Assembly (NCBI GenBank): GCA_030427145.1 | Contig: JAUHWT010000017.1 | Span: 1-64,000 of the forward strand | Direction: 5' to 3' | Source of the DNA: Alphaproteobacteria bacterium | GTDB taxonomy: Bacteria; Pseudomonadota; Alphaproteobacteria; Rhodobacterales; Rhodobacteraceae | DNA: 64,000 nt | Shown here: positions 15,773 through 24,304 of the stretch, in pieces | Layout: the number at the start of each line of letters is the position of its first letter | Numbering within the stretch: the first letter of the stretch is position 1 | Program-made: the position numbers and the translations under genes | The notes under the pieces: model-generated | Databases searched by the model: none | What the model saw: only the letters and a program-made list of their open reading frames with translations | Told to the model about the DNA's origin: nothing

Positions 15773-15848
15773 TCGGGTTTGTCAAGGTTGCGTGGATGGC
15801 AACGGTATTTGTGGGGCCTGTCTGTTTCCATGACCCGAGGCGCGAGGC

Positions 15849-15988
15849 GCCATGCCCGACTTCGGGAGGGCTTCGATCCGGCTGGTCGGGGCGTGGTGCG
15901 TGAAATACCGAATTCATTGTTCAATTCATGTCGTCGGGGATGCCCTCCCTGGGGGGAAGTCGGGCATGGCGTGTCGTGCCGACACGCC
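15849..15988. promoter_or_regulatory. Paired inverted repeats upstream of the injection-system promoter (candidate enhancer)
   Basis: Left arm GCCATGCCCGACTTC (15849-15863) plus GGGAGGGC, and right arm GCCCTCCC (15942-15949) plus GAAGTCGGGCATGGC (15956-15970), form a large interrupted inverted repeat. The right arm runs into a perfect 9-3-9 inverted repeat, GGCGTGTCG-TGC-CGACACGCC (15968-15988). These sites lie roughly 135-275 bases upstream of the sigma-54 promoter, the usual distance for activator enhancer sites. The surrounding 15734-16120 holds no credible gene. Confidence 0.5.
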
Positions 15989-16120
15989 GGGAAAATCCAT
16001 GATGGGGGGGCGCATCGGGGCCGGGTAATTCCGGGCCCACGGGCGGGTCAATTGTGCCCCGCAAAAGGGGGAGCGCCGGAAAACAGCCCGTAAAATCAGT
16101 CCCGCACCTGGCGCGAAAAC

Positions 16121-16136
16121 TGGCACGGAACCTGCA
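16121..16136 (+). promoter_or_regulatory. Sigma-54 (-24/-12) promoter of the contractile injection operon
   Basis: TGGCACGGAACCTGCA matches the RpoN consensus TGGCAC-N5-TTGCA with one mismatch. The invariant GG (16122-16123) and GC (16134-16135) are separated by exactly 10 bases. Transcription would start near 16147, leaving a leader of about 50 bases before the sheath gene. A sigma-54 activator is encoded at 42930-44303. Confidence 0.8.
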
Positions 16137-16198
16137 CTGTAAGTTCTGACAGTTCCGGACGGGACCTCCCGTGCCGCCGCTCCTGGAGGGAAGGAAAC

Positions 16199-18112
16199 AT
16201 GCCACAGCAGCTTGGCGCCCCTGGCGTCTATATCGAGGAAGTTCCCAGCGGACGCCGGACCATCCGGTCGGTCGCGACGAGTATCGGCGCCTTCGTCGAT
16301 TTTTTTCGCGAGGGTCCGATGAACACGCCGGTCCGTATTTTCGGGACCGGCGATTTTGAACGGGTGTTCGGCGGCTATGACAGCCGGTCGGAGGCGAGTT
16401 TCGCCATACCCCAGTTTTTCCTCAACGGGGGCACCGAGGCCTGGGTGATCCGCGTCGCGGCCGGGTCCCCGGACGAGGCGGAGGACGTGATCCAGGATGA
16501 GGCCACGGTCAACGTCCTGACCGTGCGGGCCGCGAATCCGGGCCTATGGGGCGACAGCCTGCGGGTCGATATCGACCATGACGTGGTGGATGGGGATGCC
16601 GCCGATCTGCGCTTTAACCTGCGGGTGTCGCGCCATGCGGGCACCGATGGCAATGCGCCGGTGCTGTTGAGCGAGTCCTTCCTCGACCTGTCGCTGGATG
16701 AGGACAGTCCGAGATTTGTGGAAACCATCGTCAATGACGGGTCGCTGCTTGTTCAGGTGGATGCCGATGACAATGTTGACGGGTCAACGCGTCCGGCGGC
16801 GAACGGGACCACGGGTGCGGCGCTGGATCTCGATGAGACGGCGTTCAATACGCTGGGCGGTGGTCAGACCCTCGATCTGTCGGTCGATGGCGTGACCGCG
16901 ACCGCGACGCTGACCTGGGATGCGGGGGCCGTGCTTACGCTCGGTCAGCTGCGGGGCAGGGTGGAGGCGGCGATCCGGGCTGCCGATCCTGGAAATCCCA
17001 CTTACGCGGCGGCGCGGGTGACGCTGGCCAATTCGCGGCTGCGGCTTCTGACCGGGCGCAGCGGGGCGGCCTATGATCCCGACCATACCATGACGGTGAC
17101 CGGCGGTACGGCCGAGGGCACCCTGGGTCTGGCGGCGGCGACGGCCTTCGCGGCGGCACAGCAGTATCAGCTGACCGGGGGTGTGAGTGGCGATCCGCCG
17201 GAGGCGGCGGAGCTGATCGGGTCCTCGGCGCTGGAGCCGCCGACGGGCATGTTCGCGCTCGACAATGTGGATCTTTTCAACACTCTGATGATCCCGCGGG
17301 CGGCGGAGCTGTCGGACACGGACAGAAACGCGGTCTATTCGAACGCGATTGCCTACTGCGAGGATCGCCGGGCGATGGTGATTGTCGATCTGCCGCCGCA
17401 GACCAACACACTGGCGGACATGACCGACCTGATGGCCGATCTGGAGCAGGCCGGATTCCGGTCGGAAAACGCGGCGATCTACTACCCCAGGGTCCGTATT
17501 CCCGATCCGACCAATGATTTCCGGCTGCGGACCGTGGGCGCGTCGGGCACGCTTGGTGGTGTCTGGGCGCGGACGGATACGGCGCGGGGTGTATGGAAGG
17601 CGCCGGCGGGTATCGAGACGGGTTTGCAGGGTGTCAGTGAGCTGGCGGCCCAGGTCAATGACGGGCAGAACGGCGTGCTCAATCCGCTGGGCATCAACGT
17701 GCTGCGCACCTTCCCGGTCTACGGGACGATAGCCTGGGGGGCGCGGACCCTGGTGGGGGCGGATGCGCTGGCCTCGGAATGGGCCTATGTGCCGGTGCGG
17801 CGAACGGCGCTGATGCTGGAGGAGAGCCTGTTTCGCGGGACGCAGTGGGTGGTGTTCGAGCCCAATGACGAGCCGACCTGGGCCACGATCCGGATGAATA
17901 TCGGCGCGTTCATGAACGGGCTGTTCCAGCAGGGGGCGTTCCAGGGGGCCAGCCCGAAGGACGCCTATTACGTCAAATGCGACAGTGAGACCACGACCCA
18001 GAACCATATCGACCAGGGCATCGTGAACATCGAGGTCGGTTTCGCTCCGCTGAAACCGGCGGAATTTGTTGTGATCCGGTTCCGACAGATCGTCGGACAG
18101 GTCGAGGTATAG
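16199..18112 (+). CDS. Contractile tail sheath protein
   Basis: First gene of the injection-system operon (637 residues), the subunit of the contractile outer sheath. The N-terminus APGVYIEEVPSGRRTIRSVATSIGAF, given in two parts as APGVYIEEVPSG and TSIGAFVDFF, is characteristic of phage and eCIS sheaths. The C-terminal part with GVWKAPAG, INVLRTFPVYGTIAWGARTL and YVPVRRTALMLEES is the conserved core that forms the sheath mesh. A central insertion of about 200 residues (around 130-340) makes it longer than the 350-470-residue Pvc2-like sheaths and resembles the extra outward domains of phage sheaths. ATG 16199 has GGAGGGAAGG upstream. Only one sheath gene is present. Confidence 0.95.
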   Translation: MPQQLGAPGVYIEEVPSGRRTIRSVATSIGAFVDFFREGPMNTPVRIFGTGDFERVFGGYDSRSEASFAIPQFFLNGGTEAWVIRVAAGSPDEAEDVIQDEATVNVLTVRAANPGLWGDSLRVDIDHDVVDGDAADLRFNLRVSRHAGTDGNAPVLLSESFLDLSLDEDSPRFVETIVNDGSLLVQVDADDNVDGSTRPAANGTTGAALDLDETAFNTLGGGQTLDLSVDGVTATATLTWDAGAVLTLGQLRGRVEAAIRAADPGNPTYAAARVTLANSRLRLLTGRSGAAYDPDHTMTVTGGTAEGTLGLAAATAFAAAQQYQLTGGVSGDPPEAAELIGSSALEPPTGMFALDNVDLFNTLMIPRAAELSDTDRNAVYSNAIAYCEDRRAMVIVDLPPQTNTLADMTDLMADLEQAGFRSENAAIYYPRVRIPDPTNDFRLRTVGASGTLGGVWARTDTARGVWKAPAGIETGLQGVSELAAQVNDGQNGVLNPLGINVLRTFPVYGTIAWGARTLVGADALASEWAYVPVRRTALMLEESLFRGTQWVVFEPNDEPTWATIRMNIGAFMNGLFQQGAFQGASPKDAYYVKCDSETTTQNHIDQGIVNIEVGFAPLKPAEFVVIRFRQIVGQVEV

Positions 18113-18123
18113 GAGGCCCCGTC

Positions 18124-18627
18124 ATGCCAAACGGATTTACCGTCAATGTACACCGTTACGATCCGTACAAGAACTTCCGCTTTCAGGTGTCGCTCGATGG
18201 GCGGGTGGTCATGGGCGTGTCCAAGGTGGGGGCGCTGAAACGCAGCACCGAGGTCGTCAACTACCGCTCGGGGGGTGGCAACACCTATGACGTGAAGTCG
18301 CCGGGGCGGACCAGTTACGAGGCGATCACCATGGAGCGGGGTCTGACCCATGATCCGGATTTTGAGGAATGGGCGTCGAGCGTGCATCCCCATGACGGGT
18401 CGTCCAATGCCCTGCTGGCGCAGTACAAGAAGGATTTTGTTCTGAACCTGCTCAATCTTCAGGGGCAGGTGGCGAAGAGCTATTTCCTGATGCGCTGCTG
18501 GGTGTCGGATTACACGGCGATGCCTGATCTGGATGGCGGGCAGAACGGGGTGGCGATCGAGTCCATCACGCTGCAGCCGGAACGGTGGGAGCGCGATCTG
18601 TCCGTTACCGAACCCGCGGAAGGGTAG
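18124..18627 (+). CDS. Tail tube protein (gp19/Pvc1-like)
   Basis: A 167-residue inner tube protein (Hcp-like fold, T4 gp19 family). Diagnostic text includes DPYKNFRFQVSLDGRVVMG, SKVGALKRSTEVVNYRSGG and the ending NGVAIESITLQPERWERD. The length fits the 140-170 residues usual for eCIS tubes. A ribosome site (AGGAGG) overlaps the sheath stop. It would polymerise into the tube that carries the payload. Only one tube gene is present, whereas PVC/Afp have two (Pvc1 and Pvc5). Confidence 0.94.
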   Translation: MPNGFTVNVHRYDPYKNFRFQVSLDGRVVMGVSKVGALKRSTEVVNYRSGGGNTYDVKSPGRTSYEAITMERGLTHDPDFEEWASSVHPHDGSSNALLAQYKKDFVLNLLNLQGQVAKSYFLMRCWVSDYTAMPDLDGGQNGVAIESITLQPERWERDLSVTEPAEG

Positions 18628-18633
18628 GCCGTC

Positions 18634-19371
18634 ATGGCACTGACCGTCTGGGCCGTTCCGGGGCGTGAGGGCGAGGCCATGGTGGCGCGGCCCTTCGGGA
18701 TCGGCATGGTCGACATGACGGTTGATTTCGACCGTCCGCTGACCGGCGTGATCAGTGCGGTTTTGCAGTCCTGTCTGTCCTCCGCTGAGGGCACGTCCTG
18801 GACCGGGGCGGATCTGGCGGAGTGGACGATACCGCGCCAGCGCCAGGGGCTTCTGGCGGTGGCGGTGGCGACCAACGGGGCGCGGCGGGTGTTTGAGACG
18901 GCCTGCGGTGAGTGTGGCGAAAAGCTCGACGTTGAGGTGGACCTGACGATGTTTCGTCAGGACTGGAGCGTTGAGGAGACCGGGTTTGGCGGCGGGCGTT
19001 TGCGGCTGCCGCGGGCGGGTGATCTGGCGCGAAGTGGCGGTGATCCCGTGGCGCTGGCGGATCTGTTGCTTGAGGGTGAGGCGCCGGGTGGCGACTGGCG
19101 GGAGGAGGCGGAGGAGGTTCTGGCGGAGCTGGATCCGCTTTCGGATGTGGAGTTGCGCAGCACGTGCCCGGACTGTGGCGCGGATGTGGCGATGCCGCTG
19201 TCGCTGGAAATGGAGCTGGTGACGGAACTGGCCCGTGAGCCGCAGCGGCTGATGGATGAGATCCACATGATTGCCATGGCCTATAACTGGAGCGAGCGGG
19301 AGATCATTTCGCTGCCCGACAGCCGTCGTCGCCATTACCTCGCGCGGATCCGGGAGGCCTGGGCGGCATGA
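18634..19371 (+). CDS. Zinc-ribbon-containing baseplate-associated protein (T4 gp26/gp28-like)
   Basis: A 245-residue protein in the position where phages and eCIS clusters often encode a small baseplate or chaperone protein. Two CxxC pairs, ACGECGEK (near residue 90) and TCPDCGAD (near residue 177), would make one four-cysteine zinc ribbon. The C-terminal helix region IAMAYNWSEREIISLPDSRR followed by RHYLARI resembles the T4-like baseplate hub assembly family, where a short motif LPxxRRxxYL is conserved. The resemblance is distant. It may help hub assembly rather than sit in the particle. The stop overlaps the next start (ATGA). Confidence 0.55.
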   Translation: MALTVWAVPGREGEAMVARPFGIGMVDMTVDFDRPLTGVISAVLQSCLSSAEGTSWTGADLAEWTIPRQRQGLLAVAVATNGARRVFETACGECGEKLDVEVDLTMFRQDWSVEETGFGGGRLRLPRAGDLARSGGDPVALADLLLEGEAPGGDWREEAEEVLAELDPLSDVELRSTCPDCGADVAMPLSLEMELVTELAREPQRLMDEIHMIAMAYNWSEREIISLPDSRRRHYLARIREAWAA

Positions 19372-20240
19372 GCGGATATTTCACCCGTATGGCGGCGCTG
19401 GCCGTGACGCACCCGAAACGCCCCGGCGGTTCGGGGTTTCGTGCGGCGGGGTCCGGTGTGGCGGACATTCGGGAAACCACGGTTGCCGCGACGCCCGCGC
19501 CGGTTGAGCAGGCGGCGGTGCGACCGGCTTCTGTGGTGGCTGCCCCTGGCGTGAGTGCCGAACCTGGGCCGGTGGGGGATGCGCCAGCGACGGTCGGGCC
19601 GGCGGAACGGGTGACGGAGAGTGCGCCGGTGTCGGTGGGGCCGGAGTTGCGGGCGGAATCCCTGTCCGTGAAATCTGCGGTGGAGAAACCGGTGGCGGAG
19701 GGACGCGCCGATGCGGGTGCATCTTTGGCGAAACCGGAGGTGCGTGAAACGTCGGAGGCCACGGTGGAGACGTCCGGGACGGTGGCTTCTCCGGGGGTGC
19801 CGCGGGACGGAGTGGCGGAGCCGCGAATGGTTCGGACTGAGAAAAGTCCGCGTCAAGAGGTGGCGCGGAAGGATGACGGTCCGGCCATGATGGATGAGCT
19901 GCGCCGGTCGGTTGTGACCGGGGGGGACGAGAGGCGGGCGGAACCTGAGCCGTCTAAAGCGCCTGATGTGAAACCGGTCGCGGAGAAGGCCGTGGCCCCG
20001 GCGCGTGTTAGGGATGAGCCGGTGCGGGAGACGTCCGCGCCGGTGGTGCCGCGACCGCCGCGGCGGGTTTCGGTGTCGATTGGGGAGGTCAGCCTGTCGG
20101 TGGAGCCCCCCGCACCTGCCGCGCCGAAGCCGGAACCGGTGGCACCGCCGCCACGCCCGGCGGCCCCGTCGCGTCCTGCGGCGGGGGGGATCTGGACCGG
20201 TGGCCAGGGGCTGTCGCGGTCCTATGTGCGGAGGCTTTGA
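19368..20240 (+). CDS. Ala/Pro/Val-rich low-complexity protein of the injection operon
   Basis: 290 residues, not recognised. The first 40 residues (MSGYFTRMAALAVTHPKRP) are ordinary; the rest is a long Ala-Pro-Val-Glu-Arg-rich, probably disordered linker. A short conserved-looking segment near residues 220-236 (PRRVSVSIGEVSLSVEPP) is followed by the C-terminal tail GIWTGGQGLSRSYVRRL. A beta-strand motif of this kind (RRVSVSIGEVSL) at the end of a disordered tether suggests a docking peptide. It lies between the zinc-ribbon protein and the Pvc16-like protein, four-base overlap upstream. Possible roles are a length ruler, a scaffold or a tether; none is proven. Confidence 0.6.
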   Translation: MSGYFTRMAALAVTHPKRPGGSGFRAAGSGVADIRETTVAATPAPVEQAAVRPASVVAAPGVSAEPGPVGDAPATVGPAERVTESAPVSVGPELRAESLSVKSAVEKPVAEGRADAGASLAKPEVRETSEATVETSGTVASPGVPRDGVAEPRMVRTEKSPRQEVARKDDGPAMMDELRRSVVTGGDERRAEPEPSKAPDVKPVAEKAVAPARVRDEPVRETSAPVVPRPPRRVSVSIGEVSLSVEPPAPAAPKPEPVAPPPRPAAPSRPAAGGIWTGGQGLSRSYVRRL

Positions 20241-20243
20241 GCC

Positions 20244-21374
20244 GTGCCCCTGAATGAAACCCGCAACGCAATAGGCGAGGTGACCCGCGTGCTGGCCCAG
20301 CAGCTGACCGCCCGTACGGATGCGACCACGGTGGATGTGGGACGCCCGGAGCATTCGGCCCAGTCCGGAAGTCCGGGGCCGAAACTCAACCTGTTTCTCT
20401 ATGGCTTCAACCATGACGCGCACATGCGCAACGTGCCGCTGGACCGGGGGCAGGAGCCGCCGATCTGGCTGTGCCTGAAATTTCTGATGACGGCGGTGGA
20501 TGGTGAGCGGGACAGCGACAGTTCCGCCGCGCTGGACCTGCTGGGGCAGGGGATGCTGGCGCTGCGGCAGATCAACATGCAAAGGCCGGCGGAACTCGCG
20601 CTGCTCGACAATCCCGAGCCGATCAAGATCGCTTTCGACGACTCCGCGGTAGACCTGCTCTCGGCGATCATGCAGGGCACGGATGAGCACTACCGGCTGT
20701 CGGCGGCGTTTGATCTGCGGCCGCTGATGCTGACACGGGTTGAGGGGTCGGGTGGCGCGCCGTTGATCCACAGTGTCGGAGCGCCGGCAAATCCGGGTAT
20801 TCTGGTGCTGCCCTCGCTGGGGCCGCGGCTCGACCGGGTGGAGCCCGTGGCGTTTGACGCGGGGGATGCAATCACCCTGCAGGGGGGTGACCTGGCCGCG
20901 GACACGGTAGAGGTCTGTTTCGGGACGACCTGTTTCCCGGTGCCACCGGCGGATGTGTCCAACCGGGAGCTGCGGTTGAGCGTGCCGGCGGGTCTGTCGG
21001 CGGGAAGTCATGCGATCACGGCGCGGCGCACGCTGCCCAACGGGCGGCGGCAGTCGTCCAACGCGGTGCTGGGGCGGTTGCGTCCGACCGTGACGGCGGC
21101 GACGCCGGGGGTCCTGTCGCCATCGGGGCCGAACCTGTTTGGGGATGTGACGGTGACCGGCGACCTGCTCGGGACGGAGGAGGATGCGGTGTTCGTCGGC
21201 TTCTATTCCGGAGGGGCGGTGCGGCTGCTGCTGGAGGTGCCTGGGACGGCGGCGCAGACCTCGCTCACGGTGAGTGTTCCCGAGGATGAGGCGCTGCCCC
21301 CCGGGAGTTACCGGATCATTGTGCGGGTCAATGGGGAGCAGGCCATGGACGCGCCGGAGGTGACCTGGGCATGA
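20244..21374 (+). CDS. Pvc16-like (DUF4255) cap protein with C-terminal Ig/IPT-like domains
   Basis: 376 residues starting at GTG 20244 (MPLNETRNAIGEVTRVL). The N-terminal 180 residues match the DUF4255/Pvc16 family, the terminal cap of eCIS tubes: PKLNLFLYGFNHDAHMRN, WLCLKFLMTAVD, LLGQGMLALRQINM and EHYRLSAAFDLRPL. Two IPT/TIG-like beta domains follow (DAGDAITLQGGDLAADTVEV; LFGDVTVTGDLLGTEEDAVF), a common extension in this family. In PVC the cap gene is at the end of the cluster; here it is near the front beside the ATPase gene. Overlaps the ATPase start. Confidence 0.85.
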   Translation: MPLNETRNAIGEVTRVLAQQLTARTDATTVDVGRPEHSAQSGSPGPKLNLFLYGFNHDAHMRNVPLDRGQEPPIWLCLKFLMTAVDGERDSDSSAALDLLGQGMLALRQINMQRPAELALLDNPEPIKIAFDDSAVDLLSAIMQGTDEHYRLSAAFDLRPLMLTRVEGSGGAPLIHSVGAPANPGILVLPSLGPRLDRVEPVAFDAGDAITLQGGDLAADTVEVCFGTTCFPVPPADVSNRELRLSVPAGLSAGSHAITARRTLPNGRRQSSNAVLGRLRPTVTAATPGVLSPSGPNLFGDVTVTGDLLGTEEDAVFVGFYSGGAVRLLLEVPGTAAQTSLTVSVPEDEALPPGSYRIIVRVNGEQAMDAPEVTWA

Positions 21375-23344
21375 ACCGGCATTTTCGACATGATGAAGGT
21401 CCGGGCGTCCTCTCGCCCAATCTTGTGATCCCCGATGTTTCGGCGAGTTGGTGGATGGGGCAGGCCGTGATCCGGCTGCGCCGGGAGGCGGCGTGGCAGC
21501 GGCATCTGGGCGCGGGAGACGCGGGCCAGGCGGCGTTTGATCTGTTGCGCCATGCGCAGGCGCGGCGGGAATTTCTGGAAACCGATGTGGCCGCCGGGTG
21601 GCTCGGCGGGCAGCTGTCGGACGATGCGCCGGATGAGGGCCGGGTGGCGCGGCTGGCGGAGCGGTTTGGGCTGACACGGGCCGAGTGTTTCGTGCTGGGT
21701 CTGGCGCTCCTGGCGCGGCTGGACCGGGCTTCGGCGCGGGTATTTGCGGCAAGCCGCAACGATGCCGGGCGGCCCTGGGCCTGTCTCGATCTGGCGCAGG
21801 CGCTTTGGGATGAGGGCCACGAGGTTCTGGCTGCGGGAGATCCGTCGCGGCCGCTGCTGCGCCTGGGGCTGATTGAACCGGGTGAGGTTTTGTCCGTGGC
21901 GGCGGATGTGGCGCTGTTCCTGGCCGGGCTGTCGGACGGGGGGCTTGAGGCTCTCGGGCCGGTGAAGGCGCGGGGCGGGTCGGCTTTGGCACGGCGGCTG
22001 TCGTCGGTGCCGGAGCGTCTGGAGGTGATGGCGCTGACCGGGGCGGCCGGGGCCGATGCGGCGGGGTTTCTCGCCGCACAGTATGGCGGGTCGGGGCGTG
22101 CCTGCGTTCAGGGGGAGGTGCGGCCGCTGTCGCTGCTGGCGGCGGGCGTGTCGGGGGCGGATCTGCTGCTCACCGGGGTTGTTTCGTCGCGGGAGGAGAT
22201 GGCCGGTGTGGCGCGGGTTTTGGCGGGGCTGCGCGACCTGGCGGTGCGGGTGTTTGTGCATGTGGACGGGCGGGAGAGCCTGACCGCATTGCCCGCCGAT
22301 CTGCGTGGGCCGGTGATTGCCATTCCGCCGCTCTCGGCGCGGCAGCGGGAGGGGCTGTTTCGCGAGGCGCTGGGGTCTCTGCCAGGGCTGCGGGCGGTAG
22401 CGCGGGACTTTCGTCTGGAGCCGGGGGAGATTGCGCGGATCGGCCGGACCGGGCCGGGGTCGCGGGATGAACTTGTCTCGGTGTGCCGCGTGGAATGCGG
22501 GCTGGATTTTCATGGGCTTGCCGAGCCGGTGGAGGTGGTTCACCGGCGGGAGGACCTGATCCTGCCCGCGTCGGTGTCGAGCCATTTTGACGAGGCGGTC
22601 GCCGCCGTGCGGGGGGCGTCGCGGTTCCGGAATGACTGGGCGGGCGACCGGCTGGGCTCGGGCGGTGTGGCGCTTCTGTTTGCGGGGGTGGCCGGGACCG
22701 GCAAGACGATGGGTGCGGGGGTGATTGCGGCGGAGACGGGTCTGCCGCTTTTCCGGGTCGATGTGAGCCAGGTGGTCAACAAGTATATTGGCGAGACGGA
22801 AAAGAACCTCAAACGCATTTTCGATGTGGCCGAGAAGATGCGCTGCATCCTGTTTTTCGATGAGGCCGAGGCGCTGTTTGGCAAGCGGATGGAGGCGCGG
22901 GAGGCCAATGACCGGTTTGCCAATATCGAGACCTGTTACCTGCTGCAGCGGATGGAGACGTTTGGGGGTGTGTCAGTGCTGGCCACCAACCGGCGGAAGG
23001 ACCTGGACGAGGCGTTTTCGCGGCGGCTGCGCTACATTATCGAGTTTCCTGTGCCGGGTGAGGCGGAACGGCGGCTGATCTGGGAAGGGGTGTTTCCCGC
23101 GCGGGTGTGCACCGATGACGTGGATTTCGGGTTTCTGGCGCGGCGGTTTCAGATCTCGGGCGGGCATATCCGGTCGATTGCGCTCAATGCGGGGCTGCAG
23201 GCGGCGGCGCGGGGGGCGCGGCCCAGGGTGACGATGCGGGACGTTTTGATTGCCACGAAACGCGAACTGGACAAGCTGAGCCGGAAATCCGGGGCGGAGG
23301 CGTTTGGTCCGTATTTCAGTGACATACCGGAGTTGCGGCCATGA
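21371..23344 (+). CDS. AAA+ ATPase (Pvc15-like) of the injection system
   Basis: 657 residues. The AAA+ module lies in the C-terminal third: Walker A GVAGTGKT (near residue 440), NKYIGETEKNLKRIFDVAE, Walker B CILFFDEAEALFGKR (near residue 493), sensor VLATNRRKDLDEAF and arginine finger RRLRYIIEFP. The N-terminal 400 residues are the divergent domain seen in Pvc15/Afp15 ATPases. The family is near-universal in eCIS and absent from phages and T6SS of other types (T6SS uses ClpV), so it is a good eCIS marker. It is thought to act in assembly or payload loading; it is cytoplasmic. ATGA overlaps at both ends. Confidence 0.92.
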   Translation: MNRHFRHDEGPGVLSPNLVIPDVSASWWMGQAVIRLRREAAWQRHLGAGDAGQAAFDLLRHAQARREFLETDVAAGWLGGQLSDDAPDEGRVARLAERFGLTRAECFVLGLALLARLDRASARVFAASRNDAGRPWACLDLAQALWDEGHEVLAAGDPSRPLLRLGLIEPGEVLSVAADVALFLAGLSDGGLEALGPVKARGGSALARRLSSVPERLEVMALTGAAGADAAGFLAAQYGGSGRACVQGEVRPLSLLAAGVSGADLLLTGVVSSREEMAGVARVLAGLRDLAVRVFVHVDGRESLTALPADLRGPVIAIPPLSARQREGLFREALGSLPGLRAVARDFRLEPGEIARIGRTGPGSRDELVSVCRVECGLDFHGLAEPVEVVHRREDLILPASVSSHFDEAVAAVRGASRFRNDWAGDRLGSGGVALLFAGVAGTGKTMGAGVIAAETGLPLFRVDVSQVVNKYIGETEKNLKRIFDVAEKMRCILFFDEAEALFGKRMEAREANDRFANIETCYLLQRMETFGGVSVLATNRRKDLDEAFSRRLRYIIEFPVPGEAERRLIWEGVFPARVCTDDVDFGFLARRFQISGGHIRSIALNAGLQAAARGARPRVTMRDVLIATKRELDKLSRKSGAEAFGPYFSDIPELRP

Positions 23345-23622
23345 TGCGGATTGATCTCGAACGTCTGTCGATCCGGTTGCAGGGGGTTTCACGCCCGGTT
23401 GCGGAGGCCGCGATGGACGGGCTGGGCGAGGCGCTGGGGCGGCATCTGGCGCGGCGGTCGGTGTCGACGCTCCCGACGGTGGATGTGTTTCGTATCGACC
23501 TGCGCGAGACCGGTGTGTCCGATCCCCGTGACGTTGCCGCGCTGCGCGAGGCGATTGCGCTGCGGGTGGTGGACGGGCTGACCGGCGGGCGCGGGCGCAT
23601 GGACGGGGAGGGCAGGGGATGA
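23341..23622 (+). CDS. Small conserved-position protein (Pvc6-like position)
   Basis: 93 residues, MMRIDLERLSIRLQGVSRPV onwards. The start may be ATG 23341 or the next codon. Not recognised by family. It is charged and probably helical in the first half, with an Arg/Gly-rich tail. It overlaps the ATPase gene upstream and the tube-adaptor gene downstream by four bases each, so it is very likely expressed. In PVC/Afp a small protein of unknown role (Pvc6/Afp6) precedes Pvc7, the same relative position; homology is not shown. Confidence 0.65.
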   Translation: MMRIDLERLSIRLQGVSRPVAEAAMDGLGEALGRHLARRSVSTLPTVDVFRIDLRETGVSDPRDVAALREAIALRVVDGLTGGRGRMDGEGRG

Positions 23623-24293
23623 GCCATACCAAGGGTGCGCTGGTTCAGTATGGCGATACGTTTCTGGGGCCGATCCCCAATCTGCTGGTGTTCCAGTACA
23701 ATGTGGAGGAGCTGGACCGGCAGTTTGCCATCCAGCGGCGGTCGACGGATGACAATGTGCCGGCCCGCCAGCTTGAGACGCACCGGGCCCATTCGGCGCC
23801 GGTGGAGAGCTTCAGCCTGAACCTGAAATTCGATGCGGCGGATGACCTCAACGAGGGGGACAAAACGGCGCGGGCGTTTGGGGTGGGGCCGCAGCTGGCC
23901 GCGCTTGAGAAGATGGTGAACCCGGAGGGCAACAGTGCTCTGCTGGGGGCCGTGGTGGATGCGGTGGGGTCGCTGCTGGGGGGTGGTCCGACGCCGCCGG
24001 CCAAATCGATACCGCCGGAGCAGTTGCCGAAGCTGATTTTCGTGGGCGGGCTGACGCGGATTTTGCCGGTTGAGATCACCGGGTTCCGGGTGGGCGAGAA
24101 GCTGTTCAATTCCGGGTTGGCGGTCATTCGCGCGGAGGTGACGCTGGACCTGGAGGTTGTGACCTTTCCGCCGGACAGCAGCGATCTGATCGGGGTGGGG
24201 GCGACGGAGTACATGAAGACGCTCAAGGACGCCCAGGCGGTGCTGAACCTCGGGCAGTCCATCAGCGACATTCCGGAAATCATCGGGTTTTAG
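23619..24293 (+). CDS. Tube-baseplate adaptor (CIS tube protein, Pvc7/gp53-like N-domain)
   Basis: 224 residues. The opening KGALVQYGDTFLGPIPNLLV plus FQYNVEELDRQF is typical of the contractile injection system tube-type protein (N-domain of Pvc7/Afp7), which joins the tube to the spike. The middle has the motif PVESFSLNLKFDAADDLN, and the C-terminal half FVGGLTRILPVEITGFRVGE completes the fold. In Pvc7 a LysM domain follows in the same chain; here the LysM/gpX-like part is encoded by the next, separate gene. ATG 23619 overlaps the stop of the small gene. Confidence 0.85.
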   Translation: MSHTKGALVQYGDTFLGPIPNLLVFQYNVEELDRQFAIQRRSTDDNVPARQLETHRAHSAPVESFSLNLKFDAADDLNEGDKTARAFGVGPQLAALEKMVNPEGNSALLGAVVDAVGSLLGGGPTPPAKSIPPEQLPKLIFVGGLTRILPVEITGFRVGEKLFNSGLAVIRAEVTLDLEVVTFPPDSSDLIGVGATEYMKTLKDAQAVLNLGQSISDIPEIIGF

Positions 24294-24304
24294 GGGGAGG
24301 GGAG

